From JAXMCI01 sp046349435 (GTDB lineage Bacteria; Pseudomonadota; Alphaproteobacteria; Dongiales; Dongiaceae), in the NCBI GenBank assembly GCA_046349435.1, contig JAXMCI010000009.1:62001-126000 (forward strand): 64,000 nt of DNA, read 5' to 3'. Every line of letters begins with the position of its first letter. Position 1 is the first letter of the stretch. Positions 53,631-63,180 of the stretch are shown in pieces. A model generated the notes under the pieces. That model searched no databases. It was not told where the DNA came from and saw only the letters and a program-made list of their open reading frames with translations. Both the position numbers and the translations under genes were made by a program.

Positions 53631-53728
53631 GCCGACCTCGCCCTTCGACAGGCTCAGGACGAGGTTCATGGAGCGGGCGCGATCTCGAGGGGCCTCATCC
53701 TGAGCTTGTCGAAGGATGAGGCTCGCAC
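53631..53728 (+). repeat. 98-bp palindromic intergenic repeat, copy 2
   Basis: Same element as at 40931-41029 but inverted. It starts GCCGACCTCGCCCTTCGACA and ends GGATGAGGCTCGCAC. Two hairpins face each other. Confidence 0.92.
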
Positions 53729-53738
53729 GGACGGCCCT

Positions 53739-53836
53739 GCCGACCTCGCCCTTCGACAGGCTCAGGATGAGGTTCAGGGGCTGGGCGCGACCTCGGGGAG
53801 CCTCGTCCTGAGCTTGTCGGAGGATGAGGCTCGCAC
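53739..53836 (+). repeat. 98-bp palindromic intergenic repeat, copy 3
   Basis: Follows copy 2 in the same orientation after 10 bp. The two fill almost the whole 308-bp gap between pyrC and plsY. They differ by a handful of substitutions in the spacer. Confidence 0.92.
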
Positions 53837-53882
53837 CGTCGGCGTCATGCGCGCCGCCCGGTGCGGCTAGGAGCGCAGTCCG

Positions 53883-54551
53883 ATGCCCGAGGTGCTCGGC
53901 GGCTGGCAGTACACCTGGCCCTACTACGCCGCGGCCGTGGCGGGCTACCTGCTCGGCTCGATCCCCTTCGGGCTGCTCCTGACCCGGGCCGCCGGGCTCG
54001 GCGACATCCGCCGCATCGGCTCGGGCAACATCGGCGCGACCAACGTGCTGCGCACCGGCAACAAGGCGCTCGCCGCGGCCACCCTGCTGCTCGACGGCGG
54101 CAAGGGCGCCGCCGCCGTGCTGCTGGCCGCGCTGTGGGGGCCGGACATGGCGATCATGGCCGGCGGCGGGGCGATGATCGGCCACCTGTTCCCGGTCTGG
54201 CTCGGCTTCCGCGGCGGCAAGGGGGTGGCGACCGGGCTCGGCATCATCCTGGCGCTGGCCTGGCCGGTCGGGCTGATCGCCGCCGCGGTCTGGCTGGCTG
54301 CCGCCTTCCTGTTCCGCTATTCTTCGCTGGCGGCGCTGCTCGGCCGCGCCGCGGCGCCGCTGGCCGCCTGTTTCCTCGCCGACCGGCAGAAGGCCGGGTT
54401 CCTGCTGATCCTGGCCGTGCTGGTCTGGCTGCGCCACCACGCCAACATCCGCCGGCTGATCGCCGGCACCGAGCCGCGCATCGGCCGCGGCGGCGCACCC
54501 AAGGAGCCCGCGCCCAAGCCTGCCCCGCCCGGCGGTCCCGACCCCTCCTGA
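53883..54551 (+). CDS. plsY: Acyl-phosphate:glycerol-3-phosphate acyltransferase
   Basis: 222 residues, six to seven helices. Motif 1 GYLLGSIPFGLLL, motif 2 RIGSGNIGATNVLRTGNK (about 43), motif 3 GHLFPVWLGFRGGKGVATGLG (about 100). It makes lysophosphatidic acid for membrane lipids. Pro-rich tail of 25 residues. Confidence 0.96.
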   Translation: MPEVLGGWQYTWPYYAAAVAGYLLGSIPFGLLLTRAAGLGDIRRIGSGNIGATNVLRTGNKALAAATLLLDGGKGAAAVLLAALWGPDMAIMAGGGAMIGHLFPVWLGFRGGKGVATGLGIILALAWPVGLIAAAVWLAAAFLFRYSSLAALLGRAAAPLAACFLADRQKAGFLLILAVLVWLRHHANIRRLIAGTEPRIGRGGAPKEPAPKPAPPGGPDPS

Positions 54552-54618
54552 CCCGGCCCGCCGCCGCCGGCGGCAACCCTGGCTTGACCGTGGCCGCCCG
54601 CTCCGCCACCTTGCCGCG

Positions 54619-55764
54619 ATGCAGCCCGCCCGCCGCCCGCTCGGCGATGAGGAGCGGCTCGACTGGCTGTGCCTGGCGCGCAGCGAGGGCGTCGGGCCCG
54701 TTGCCTTCCGCCAGCTCCTCGACCGCTTCGGCACCGCGGCGGCGGCGCTTGCCGCCTTGCCCGAGCTGGCGCGCCGGGCCGGCCGCACGCGGCCGCTGCA
54801 GCTCTGGCCGCGCGGCGCCGCGGCGCGCGAGCTGGACGCGCTCGCCCGGCTCGGCGGGCGGCTGCTGGCGCTGGCCGAGCCCGACTATCCCGAGCCGCTG
54901 GCCGCCATCGAGGACGCGCCGCCGCTGCTCGGCCTGCTCGGCCGGGCCGAGCTGCTGCAGCGCCCGGCCATCGCCGTGGTCGGCGCCCGCAACGCCTCGG
55001 CCAACGGCCGGCGCATCGCCGAGGATCTCGCCGCCGAGCTCGGCCGTCGCGGATTCGTGATCGCCTCGGGGCTGGCCCGCGGCATCGACGGCGCTGCCCA
55101 CCAGGGCGCGCTCGCCAGCGGCACGGTGGCGGTCGTGGCGGGCGGCCTCGACGTCGTCTATCCGCCCGAGCATGCCGGGCTGCAGCGGGCCGTCGCCGAG
55201 CAGGGCGCGGTGGTCGCCGAGATGCCGCCCGGCACCCAGCCGCAGGCGCGCCACTTCCCGCGCCGCAACCGGATCATCTCGGGCCTCTCGCTCGGCATCG
55301 TGGTGGTCGAGGCGGCGCTGCGCTCGGGCTCGCTGACCACCGCCCGCATGGCCGGCGAGCAGGGCCGCCAGGTGACCGCGGTGCCGGGCTCGCCGCTCGA
55401 CCCCAGGGCGCGCGGCTGCAACCAGCTGATCCGCAGCGGCGCCGTGCTGGTCGAGAGCGCCGACGACGTGATCGAGGCGCTGGAGGGCATGACGGGCGAC
55501 CATGTCCAGGACCGCCGGGCCCCCGCGGCAGCGGCCCGCGAGCCGCTGCCCGCGGTCCCCGAGATCGGCGCCGCCGGGCTCGATTCGGCACGGCACGCGG
55601 TCCTCGCCCGGCTCTCGCCCTCGCCGGTCGCGGTTGACGAATTGCTGCGCCAGTGCCATTTGTCCGCCGCCACCGTCAGCGCCGTGCTGCTCGATCTCGA
55701 GCTGGCGGGGCGGCTGGAACGTCACCCGGGCAATCGCGTCAGCCTGCTCGCGGGCAATGCCTGA
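54619..55764 (+). CDS. dprA: DNA-processing protein DprA (Smf)
   Basis: 381 residues. N-terminal SAM-like region with DWLCLARSEGVGPVAFRQLL. The Rossmann-like DprA core includes IAVVGARNASANGRRIAEDL (about 115), SGLARGIDGAAHQGAL, GGLDVVYPPEHAGL and FPRRNRIISGLSLGIVVVE. A C-terminal winged helix from about 310 (VAVDELLRQCHLSAATVSAV) follows. It loads RecA on incoming single-stranded DNA. Confidence 0.96.
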   Translation: MQPARRPLGDEERLDWLCLARSEGVGPVAFRQLLDRFGTAAAALAALPELARRAGRTRPLQLWPRGAAARELDALARLGGRLLALAEPDYPEPLAAIEDAPPLLGLLGRAELLQRPAIAVVGARNASANGRRIAEDLAAELGRRGFVIASGLARGIDGAAHQGALASGTVAVVAGGLDVVYPPEHAGLQRAVAEQGAVVAEMPPGTQPQARHFPRRNRIISGLSLGIVVVEAALRSGSLTTARMAGEQGRQVTAVPGSPLDPRARGCNQLIRSGAVLVESADDVIEALEGMTGDHVQDRRAPAAAAREPLPAVPEIGAAGLDSARHAVLARLSPSPVAVDELLRQCHLSAATVSAVLLDLELAGRLERHPGNRVSLLAGNA

Positions 55765-55800
55765 CCGTTCCCTCTCGGTTCCACGAGCCACACGGGTCCG

Positions 55801-58506
55801 ATGAACGTCGTCGTCGTCGAATCGCCGGCCAAGGCCAAGACCATCAACAAGTATCTCGGCAGCGACTATCGCGTGCTGGCGAGCTTCGGCCATGTCCGCG
55901 ACCTGCCGGCCAAGGACGGCTCGGTGCAGCCCGACCAGGACTTCGCGATGTCCTGGGAGGTCGACGGCAAGGCCGAGGGCCGGCTGCGCGAGATCGCCCA
56001 GGCGGTGAAGCAGGCCGGCCGGCTGATCCTCGCCACCGACCCCGACCGCGAGGGCGAGGCGATCTCCTGGCACATCACCGAGGAGCTGCGCCGGCGCAAG
56101 GCGCTGGACGGGGTCGCCGTCAGCCGCGTGGTGTTCAACGAGGTGACCAAGAGCGCCGTGCTGGACGCGATGCGCCATCCGCGCGACCTCAATCGCGAGC
56201 TGATCGACGCCTACCTCGCCCGCCGCGCCCTCGACTACCTGGTGGGCTTCACGCTCTCGCCGGTGCTGTGGCGCAAGCTGCCGGGCAGCCGCTCGGCCGG
56301 CCGCGTGCAGTCGGTGGCGCTGCGACTGATTTGCGAGCGCGAGGGAGAGATCGAGGCCTTCCGGCCGCGCGAGTACTGGACGGTCGAGGTCCGCTTCGTC
56401 GCGCCGGACGGCACGCCCTTCACCGCCCGCCTCACCCACCTGGCCGGCCGCAAGCTCGACAAGTTCGACCTCGCGACGCGCGAGCAGGCCGAGGCGGCCG
56501 TGGCGCAGCTGCTGCGCGGCGATCCCTTCCGGGTCGCCGCGGTCGAGCGCAGGACGGTCCGCCGCAACCCCTTCCCGCCCTTCACCACCTCGACCCTGCA
56601 GCAGGAGGCCTCGCGCAAGCTCGGGCTCGGCGCGACGGCCACCATGCGCACCGCGCAGCGGCTCTACGAGGGCATCGACATCGGCGGCGAGACGGTCGGC
56701 CTGATCACCTACATGCGGACCGACGGCGTGCAGCTCTCGGCCGAGGCGATCGACGCCGCCCGCCGGCTGATTTCCCAGACCCATGGCGAGCGCTACCTGC
56801 CCGGCGCGCCGCGCATCTACAAGACGACCGCCAAGAACGCCCAGGAGGCGCACGAGGCGATCCGCCCGACCGACCTGTTCCGCCGGCCGCAGGACGTGGC
56901 GCACGCGCTCGACCGCGACCAGCTGCGCCTCTACGAGCTGATCTGGAAGCGCACCGTGGCGAGCCAGATGGAGAGTGCCGTGCTCGACCAGGTGGCGGTC
57001 GACATCGCCGCCGCCGGCGATGCCGCGATGCTGCGCGCCACCGGCTCGGTGCTGGTGTTCGACGGCTTCCTCGCGCTCTACCAGGAGGACCGCGACGATC
57101 CGGCGGAGGACGAGGAAGGCCAGGGCCGCCTGCCGAAGCTCGCCGAGGGCGACGGCGTGCGCCGCGACCAGGTCACGCCGCTGCAGCATTTCACCCAGCC
57201 GCCGCCGCGCTACACCGAGGCGAGCCTGGTGAAGCGGCTGGAGGAGCTCGGCATCGGCCGGCCCTCGACCTACGCCTCGATCCTGCAGGTGCTGCAGGAC
57301 CGCGAATATGTTCGGCTGGAGAAGAAGCGCTTCCACCCGGAGGATCGCGGCCGGCTGGTGACGGCATTCCTGACCAGCTTCTTCGAGCGCTACGTCGAGT
57401 ACAACTTCACCGCCGAGCTGGAGAACGAGCTCGACGACATCTCCGGCGGGCGGATCGACTGGAAGACGGTGCTGCGCCGCTTCTGGCAGGCCTTCAGCCG
57501 CGCCGTCGAGGGCACGGCCGACCTCAGCATCGGCCAGGTCATCGCCGCGCTCGACGAGGCGCTCGGCAAGCATTTCTTCCCCGAGGAGGGCAAGGGCGGC
57601 AACCCGCGCCTGTGCCCGGCCTGCCAGGCCGGGCGGCTCAACCTCAAGCTCGGCCGGTTCGGCGCCTTCATCGGCTGCGACAACTATCCGAACTGCCGCT
57701 ACACCCGCCCGCTCGGCGTCGACACCGGCGAGGAGGGCGACGCCGAGGCCGGCCCCAAGCTGCTCGGCGAGGATCCCGTCACCGGCCTGCCGGTGACCCT
57801 GCGCAAGGGTCCCTATGGCAGCTACGTCCAGCTCGGCGAGCCGTCCGGCGAGGGCAAGGAGAAGGTCAAGCCGAAGCGAGCCTCGCTGCCGCGCGGCGTG
57901 GCCCCGGCCGACGTCGACCTCGACAAGGCGCTGGCGCTGCTGGCGCTGCCGCGCGAGGTCGGGGCGCATCCGGAGAGCCGCGAGCCGATCACCGCCGGGA
58001 TCGGCCGCTTCGGGCCCTACATCAAGCACGGCACGACCTACAAGTCGCTGCCGGCCGGCGAGGACGTGCTGACCATCGGCCTCAACCGCGCCGTCTCGCT
58101 GCTCGCCGAGGCCGGCAGCGGCCGCGGCCGGGCGCCCGAGGGCAAGCCGGTCGGGCCGCACCCGGCCGACCAGCAGCCGATCACGCTGCATGCCGGCCGC
58201 TACGGACCCTATGTCCGGCACGGCAAGATCTACGCCTCGCTGCCGCGCGGCAGCGACCCGGCGGCGCTGACCCTGGAGGCCGCGGTCGCCCTGCTCGAGG
58301 CGCAGGCGGCCAAGGGCGGCGGCAAGGCGGGGGGCGGCAAGGCCCGCTCCAGGACGGCCGCGCCGAAGACGGCGGCCAAGACGAAGGCGCCGGCCAAGCC
58401 GAAGGCCGCGGCCAAGGGCAAGACGGCGACGAAGGCCAAGGCCAAGACGAAGGCGAAGAGCGCCGCGCCGAAGTCGAGCCCGCCAGGCCGCGACGCGGCG
58501 GAGTAG
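55801..58506 (+). CDS. topA: DNA topoisomerase I
   Basis: 901 residues. TOPRIM domain VVVESPAKAKTINKYLG (start) with ATDPDREGEAISWH (about 76). Catalytic Tyr in VGLITYMRTDGVQLSAEAID (about 302). One C4 zinc ribbon CPACQAGRL...CDNYPNC (about 605-640), followed by topoisomerase-C repeats, GRFGPYIKHG and GRYGPYVRHG. The last about 70 residues are a Lys/Ala-rich tail. It relaxes negative supercoils. Confidence 0.97.
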   Translation: MNVVVVESPAKAKTINKYLGSDYRVLASFGHVRDLPAKDGSVQPDQDFAMSWEVDGKAEGRLREIAQAVKQAGRLILATDPDREGEAISWHITEELRRRKALDGVAVSRVVFNEVTKSAVLDAMRHPRDLNRELIDAYLARRALDYLVGFTLSPVLWRKLPGSRSAGRVQSVALRLICEREGEIEAFRPREYWTVEVRFVAPDGTPFTARLTHLAGRKLDKFDLATREQAEAAVAQLLRGDPFRVAAVERRTVRRNPFPPFTTSTLQQEASRKLGLGATATMRTAQRLYEGIDIGGETVGLITYMRTDGVQLSAEAIDAARRLISQTHGERYLPGAPRIYKTTAKNAQEAHEAIRPTDLFRRPQDVAHALDRDQLRLYELIWKRTVASQMESAVLDQVAVDIAAAGDAAMLRATGSVLVFDGFLALYQEDRDDPAEDEEGQGRLPKLAEGDGVRRDQVTPLQHFTQPPPRYTEASLVKRLEELGIGRPSTYASILQVLQDREYVRLEKKRFHPEDRGRLVTAFLTSFFERYVEYNFTAELENELDDISGGRIDWKTVLRRFWQAFSRAVEGTADLSIGQVIAALDEALGKHFFPEEGKGGNPRLCPACQAGRLNLKLGRFGAFIGCDNYPNCRYTRPLGVDTGEEGDAEAGPKLLGEDPVTGLPVTLRKGPYGSYVQLGEPSGEGKEKVKPKRASLPRGVAPADVDLDKALALLALPREVGAHPESREPITAGIGRFGPYIKHGTTYKSLPAGEDVLTIGLNRAVSLLAEAGSGRGRAPEGKPVGPHPADQQPITLHAGRYGPYVRHGKIYASLPRGSDPAALTLEAAVALLEAQAAKGGGKAGGGKARSRTAAPKTAAKTKAPAKPKAAAKGKTATKAKAKTKAKSAAPKSSPPGRDAAE

Positions 58507-58836
58507 CCGCCGCAGGTGATCTGATTTGTCAGCTATTGGCTTCAAGCCGTTGTTTTAAAATTACTCTCGCGCATTCTCGATCTTCACCTGATAGATGAGG
58601 CGCCGGGCCCTGCAGTTTGGCGAGCCATCTGCCGCACCACTGCTGGTGACACAGACTTGCGGTGGCCTGCGCTCATTCCTGTCATTGCCGGGCTTGACCC
58701 GGCAATCCATGGCGGCCGCAAGCTGGATGCCCGGGTCAAGCCCGGGCATGACAAACGGGGGCTGCCCGGCGAAATGTATGCGGGCCAACAAATCCCTGCT
58801 TAGACTGCGGCGGCGACAACCGGGAGATGCCAGGAC
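58507..58836. other. 330-bp intergenic region holding a second palindromic repeat
   Basis: After topA the sequence turns AT-rich (58525-58565, with TTGTTTTAAAA). Then the palindromic element 58680-58753 appears, and a promoter-like stretch before the cupin gene. No gene is supported here. Confidence 0.5.
58680..58753. repeat. 74-bp imperfect palindrome (alphaproteobacterial REP-like element)
   Basis: Ends TGTCAT...ATGACA. It contains two hairpins: TGCCGGG-CTTGA-CCCGGCA and GCCCGGG-TCAAG-CCCGGGC. This CCGGGCTTGACCCGG motif recurs in many alphaproteobacterial genomes. Only one copy is in the window. Confidence 0.85.
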
Positions 58837-59145
58837 ATGCCTACCCCCTCCGAGAGCCGGCCCGCGGCGCAGCCGACCCTGCAGGTGGACAACGACCAGG
58901 TGCGGGTCACCGAATGGCGCTTCGCGCCGGGCGCGGCCACCGGCTGGCACCGCCACGGCTTCGACTATGTCGTGGTGCCGCTGACCGAGGGCGCGCTGAC
59001 CATCGACGACGGCAGCAAGCGGACCCGCGTGCCGCTCGGGATCGGCCGCTCCTACTTCCGGCAGGTCGGGGTCGAGCACGACGTGATCAACGACAACCCG
59101 TTCGAGTTCGTCTTCGTCGAGGTCGAGCTGAAGCCGCAGGGCTGA
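58837..59145 (+). CDS. Small cupin-domain protein
   Basis: 102 residues. Cupin motif 1 ATGWHRHGFDYVVVPLTEGA has two His and the expected Glu position. Motif 2, RSYFRQVGVEHDVINDNPFE, has one His. A single jelly-roll that would bind one metal ion or sugar-type ligand. No substrate clue. Eleven bases upstream of rnr. Confidence 0.85.
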   Translation: MPTPSESRPAAQPTLQVDNDQVRVTEWRFAPGAATGWHRHGFDYVVVPLTEGALTIDDGSKRTRVPLGIGRSYFRQVGVEHDVINDNPFEFVFVEVELKPQG

Positions 59146-59155
59146 CGGCAGCGCG

Positions 59156-61495
59156 ATGGCCGAGCGCAGGAAGGGCAAGAGCCGCCCGCCGCTGCCCAGC
59201 CGGCAGCAGATCCTCGACTTCGTCCGCGACAGCCCGACCCCGGTCGGCAAGCGCGAGATCGCGCGCGCCTTCCAGATCGGCGGCGCCGACCGCATCGCGC
59301 TGAAGGCGATGCTGAAGGAGCTGGAGCGCGACGGCGCGCTCGACCGCGGCCGCAAGCGCCGGCTGGCGCGGCCGGGCGCGCTGCCCGAGGTGGCAGTGCT
59401 GGAGATCGCCGGCACCGATCCCGACGGCGAGGTGATCGCCCGGCCGGTGCCGTGGCCCGAGGACGGCGGCGAGCCGCCGCTGATCTACATGGCGCCCGAC
59501 CGTGCCGGGACGCCGGCGCTGGCCCGCGGCGACCGGGTGCTGGCGCGGCTCACCCGGACCGGCGACGCCACCTATGACGGGCGGGTGATCCGCCGGCTGA
59601 CGGCGCACGCCAAGCGGATCATCGGCATCTATCGCCGCGGGCCCGACGGCGGCCGCATCGAGCCGACCAGCCGTCGGATCAAGGAGGAGTACCGCGTCGC
59701 CGAGCGCGATGCGGGCGGCGCCGAGCCGGGCGAGATCGTCGTCGCCGACATCACCGGCGGCGCCCGGCTGGGGCTGCCGCAGGTGCGCATCGTCGAGCGG
59801 CTGGGAAAGCTGGGCGAGCCGCGCTCGATCAGCCTGATCGCCATCCACGAGCACGACATCCCGACCGAGTTCAGCGCCGCCGCGCTCGCCCAGGCCGAGG
59901 CCGCCCTCCCGGCGCCGCTCGGCAAGCGGTCCGACCTGCGCGACCTGCCGCTGGTCACCATCGACGGCAGCGACGCGCGCGACTTCGACGACGCGGTCTG
60001 GGCCGAGGCCGATCCCGATCCGGCCAATCCCGGCGGCTGGCACCTGCTGGTGGCGATCGCCGACGTCGCGCACTACGTCCGGCCCGACGACGCGCTCGAC
60101 CGCGCCGCCTATCGCCGGGGCAACTCCGTCTACTTCCCCGACCGCGTCGTGCCGATGCTGCCCGAGGCGCTCTCCAACGGCCTCTGCTCGCTGAAGCCGC
60201 GCGAGGAGCGTCCGTGCCTGGCGGTCCATCTCTGGATCGACGCCGACGGGCAGAAGCGGCGCCACCGCTTCGTGCGGGGGCTGATGCGCTCGGCCGCGCG
60301 GCTCACCTACGAGCAGGTCCAGGCGGCGCGCGACGGCTTCGCCGACGACCTCGCCGGCCCGCTGCTCGGGCCGGTGATCGCACCCCTCTATGGCGGCTTC
60401 GGCGCCCTGCTGCGGGCCCGCGAGCGGCGCGGCACGCTGGAGCTCGACCTGCCCGAGCGCCGCGTCCTGCTCGGGCCGGACGGGAGGGTGGCGGCGATCG
60501 AGCCGCGGCAGCGGCTCGACAGCCACCGGCTGATCGAGGAATACATGATCGCCGCCAACGTCGCCGCCGCGGAGACGCTGGAGGCGCGCCGCCAGCCGGC
60601 GATGTACCGGGTGCACGACGCCCCCGACCCGGCCAAGATCGAGGCGCTGCGCACCTTCCTCGCCACGCTCGGCCTCAGGCTGGCGCGCGGCCAGGCGATC
60701 CGCCCCGCCACCTTCACCCGGCTGCTCGGCGAGGCGGCCGGCACGCCGTTCGCCGCGATGGTCAACGAGCTGGTGCTGCGCAGCCAGTCGCAGGCCGTCT
60801 ACAGCCCGGACAATCTCGGCCATTTCGGGCTGGCGCTGGCCCGCTACGCGCATTTCACCTCGCCGATCCGGCGCTATTCCGACCTGCTGGTGCATCGCGG
60901 GCTGATCGCCGGCCTGGGGCTCGGCGAGGACGGGCTGACGCCGGAGCAGGGCGCCGAGTTCGAGGCGATCGGCGTCCACATCTCCTCGACCGAGCGGCGC
61001 GCCGCGGCGGCCGAGCGCGAGGCGGTCGACCGCTTCACCGCCGCCTTCCTGGCGGAGCGCGTCGGCGAGCTGTTCGCCGGGCGGGTCACCGGCGTCACCC
61101 GATTCGGCCTGTTCGTGGCGCTCGACGAGACCGGCGCCGACGGGCTGGTCCCGGTGAGCACCCTGCCGTCCGACTTCTACGACCACGACGAGGCCGGGCA
61201 CGCGCTGGTCGGGCGGCGCTGGGGCCGGGCCTGGCGGCTCGGCGAGCGGGTCATGGTGCGGCTGGTCGAGGCCCAGCCGCTCACCGGCGGGCTGCTGTTC
61301 CACATGGTCGAAGGAGAGGAGCCGCGGGAGGGTGCCGCCGCGCCGCCCGCCGCGGCGGCCGTCGCGCCCCGCGGCCGGCCGACCGGGCCGCCCGCCGCGG
61401 GCCGCCGGCCCGCGCCGTCAGCGCGGCCGGCGCGCCACGGCCAAGCCTCGGGGATAGCGGAACAAACGCGTGAAGAGCGACGATCGGCCCTATGA
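59156..61495 (+). CDS. rnr: Ribonuclease R
   Basis: 779 residues. N-terminal winged helix (TPVGKREIARAFQIGG), cold-shock domains (about 75-230), RNB catalytic domain with VTIDGSDARDFDDAVWAE (four-Asp metal site, about 268-275), RLTYEQVQAARDG and ARYAHFTSPIRRYSDLLVHR. An S1 domain (about 640-720, GRVTGVTRFGLFVALDETGA) and a Pro/Ala/Arg-rich tail follow. It degrades structured RNA from the 3' end. Confidence 0.96.
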   Translation: MAERRKGKSRPPLPSRQQILDFVRDSPTPVGKREIARAFQIGGADRIALKAMLKELERDGALDRGRKRRLARPGALPEVAVLEIAGTDPDGEVIARPVPWPEDGGEPPLIYMAPDRAGTPALARGDRVLARLTRTGDATYDGRVIRRLTAHAKRIIGIYRRGPDGGRIEPTSRRIKEEYRVAERDAGGAEPGEIVVADITGGARLGLPQVRIVERLGKLGEPRSISLIAIHEHDIPTEFSAAALAQAEAALPAPLGKRSDLRDLPLVTIDGSDARDFDDAVWAEADPDPANPGGWHLLVAIADVAHYVRPDDALDRAAYRRGNSVYFPDRVVPMLPEALSNGLCSLKPREERPCLAVHLWIDADGQKRRHRFVRGLMRSAARLTYEQVQAARDGFADDLAGPLLGPVIAPLYGGFGALLRARERRGTLELDLPERRVLLGPDGRVAAIEPRQRLDSHRLIEEYMIAANVAAAETLEARRQPAMYRVHDAPDPAKIEALRTFLATLGLRLARGQAIRPATFTRLLGEAAGTPFAAMVNELVLRSQSQAVYSPDNLGHFGLALARYAHFTSPIRRYSDLLVHRGLIAGLGLGEDGLTPEQGAEFEAIGVHISSTERRAAAAEREAVDRFTAAFLAERVGELFAGRVTGVTRFGLFVALDETGADGLVPVSTLPSDFYDHDEAGHALVGRRWGRAWRLGERVMVRLVEAQPLTGGLLFHMVEGEEPREGAAAPPAAAAVAPRGRPTGPPAAGRRPAPSARPARHGQASGIAEQTREERRSAL

Positions 61496-61591
61496 CGCGG
61501 GCCGGCAACTCTGCTAGCCTCGGGTTCCGGTACGCGGCAGCGCCGGACACCATCCCCTTAACACGGCACGACATTGCGCGGGACGGGCTCA

Positions 61592-63175
61592 GTGCGTCGG
61601 AATCGTTGGAGTGTGTCGCTCCTCATCCTGGCGTTCCTCTCGGGCTGCAGCTCGACGGGCAGCAGCGCCACCGCCGACAGCGGCATGGGCGACGCCCAGG
61701 ACATGTTCGTCACCGGCTTCGAGCAGGTCGAGACGATCTACATCGAGCCGGTCGACCTCGGCGACCTCGCCGTCGCCGGCCTCGACAAGCTCGAGGTCCT
61801 CGACCCGCAGCTCAAGATCCAGCGCACCGCCCACGAGGTGATGATCGACGAGGACGGCAAGCCGGTCCGCGCCTTCGACCTGCCGCGCAACAACCACGCC
61901 CGGGACTGGGGCATCCTGACCGCCGACACCGTGCTGGCGGCGCGCGCCGCCTCGCCGGCGCTGCGCGCCAAGAGCTCGGAGGAGGTCTACCAGGCGGTCT
62001 TCACCGGCATGATGGCGAAGCTCGACGGCTTCTCGCGCTATGCCAGCGCCGAGGCCGCCGAGGACAACCGCGCCTCGCGCGAGGGCTTCGGCGGGGTCGG
62101 CATCCGCATCTCGCTGGAGGACGGCAAGGTCCGCATCGTCTCGGTGATGCACTACACCCCGGCCGAGCGGGCCGGGCTGCAGAACGACGACGTCATCCAG
62201 GCGATCGACGGCAAGCCGGTGGCCGGGCTCGACCAGCATGTGGTGGTGACCATGCTGCGCGGCCCGGTCGACAGCCGGGTGTCCCTGACGGTGCAGCGCG
62301 GCAGCGAGACGACGCCGCGGCAGATGACGCTGACCCGGGCCCATGTGGTGCCGGAGACGGTGACCTACCGGCGCGAGGGCGACGTCGCCTACATCCGGAT
62401 CTACAGCTTCAACCTGGAGACCGCCGACAGCCTGCGGCGCGAGATCAGCAACGCCCAGCAGGAGATCGGCCGCAAGCTCAAGGGCTACATCCTCGACCTG
62501 CGCGGCGATCCCGGCGGGCTGCTCGACCAGGCAGTCGCCGTCTCCGACATGTTCCTCGATGCCGGGCACATCGTCTCGACCCACGGCCGGCATCCCGACA
62601 GCCACCAGTATTTCGAGGCGACCGAGGGCGACATCACCGACGGCAAGCCGATCGTCGTGCTGGTCAATGGCGGCTCCGCCTCGGCCTCGGAGATCGTCGC
62701 CGCCGCCCTGCAGGACAACGAGCGCGCGGTGCTGGTCGGCACCAACTCCTACGGCAAGGGCACCGTGCAGACGGTGCTGCGCATGCCCAATGACGGCGAG
62801 CTGACCCTGACCTGGGCGCGCTTCCACGCGCCCTCGGGCTACACCCTCAACCATCTCGGCGTGCTGCCCTCGATCTGCACGACCCGGGCGGAGGACGCGC
62901 GCGACGTGCGCGTCATGATGGCGGCCCTCAAGGACAACAAGGTGGCGGCGATCCCGACGGTGGTGCGCAACGCCACCAGCCCGACCGACGCGGCGGGGCT
63001 CGCCAAGCTGCGCATCGCCTGCCCCGCCCGCAAGGACGAGGGCCCGGTCGACCTCCAGGTCGCCCTCCAGGTGCTGTCCGAGCCGCGGCTCTATGCGCGG
63101 GCCGTGCACCTCGCCGACGTGCCCGGGCTGGCCGCCTCGGCGGCGCCCACCCTGCCGACGGTGGCGACGCCCTGA
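61592..63175 (+). CDS. S41-family (CtpA-like) processing protease lipoprotein
   Basis: 527 residues. Lipoprotein signal with lipobox LSGC (Cys at about residue 19). The PDZ domain at about 160-255 (FGGVGIRISLEDGKVRIVSV, HYTPAERAGLQNDDVIQAID) is followed by the S41 core: YILDLRGDPGGLLDQAV, NGGSASASEIVAAAL with the catalytic Ser (about 366), and SYGKGTVQTVL with the Lys (about 391). Carboxyl-terminal processing proteases cut periplasmic proteins. I chose GTG 61592. TTG 61574 would add six residues. Confidence 0.88.
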   Translation: MRRNRWSVSLLILAFLSGCSSTGSSATADSGMGDAQDMFVTGFEQVETIYIEPVDLGDLAVAGLDKLEVLDPQLKIQRTAHEVMIDEDGKPVRAFDLPRNNHARDWGILTADTVLAARAASPALRAKSSEEVYQAVFTGMMAKLDGFSRYASAEAAEDNRASREGFGGVGIRISLEDGKVRIVSVMHYTPAERAGLQNDDVIQAIDGKPVAGLDQHVVVTMLRGPVDSRVSLTVQRGSETTPRQMTLTRAHVVPETVTYRREGDVAYIRIYSFNLETADSLRREISNAQQEIGRKLKGYILDLRGDPGGLLDQAVAVSDMFLDAGHIVSTHGRHPDSHQYFEATEGDITDGKPIVVLVNGGSASASEIVAAALQDNERAVLVGTNSYGKGTVQTVLRMPNDGELTLTWARFHAPSGYTLNHLGVLPSICTTRAEDARDVRVMMAALKDNKVAAIPTVVRNATSPTDAAGLAKLRIACPARKDEGPVDLQVALQVLSEPRLYARAVHLADVPGLAASAAPTLPTVATP

Positions 63176-63180
63176 ACGCG

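Noticed and set aside
53575..53882. CRISPR array or small RNA between pyrC and plsY
   Set aside because: The repeat units are two 98-bp palindromic elements without spacers of regular length or direct short repeats.
54244..58545. A 1433-codon open frame on the minus strand opposite dprA and topA
   Set aside because: It is the antisense shadow of very GC-rich genes: low-complexity, repetitive Arg/Gly/Ala/Asp composition, no domain, while both plus-strand genes have complete catalytic motifs.
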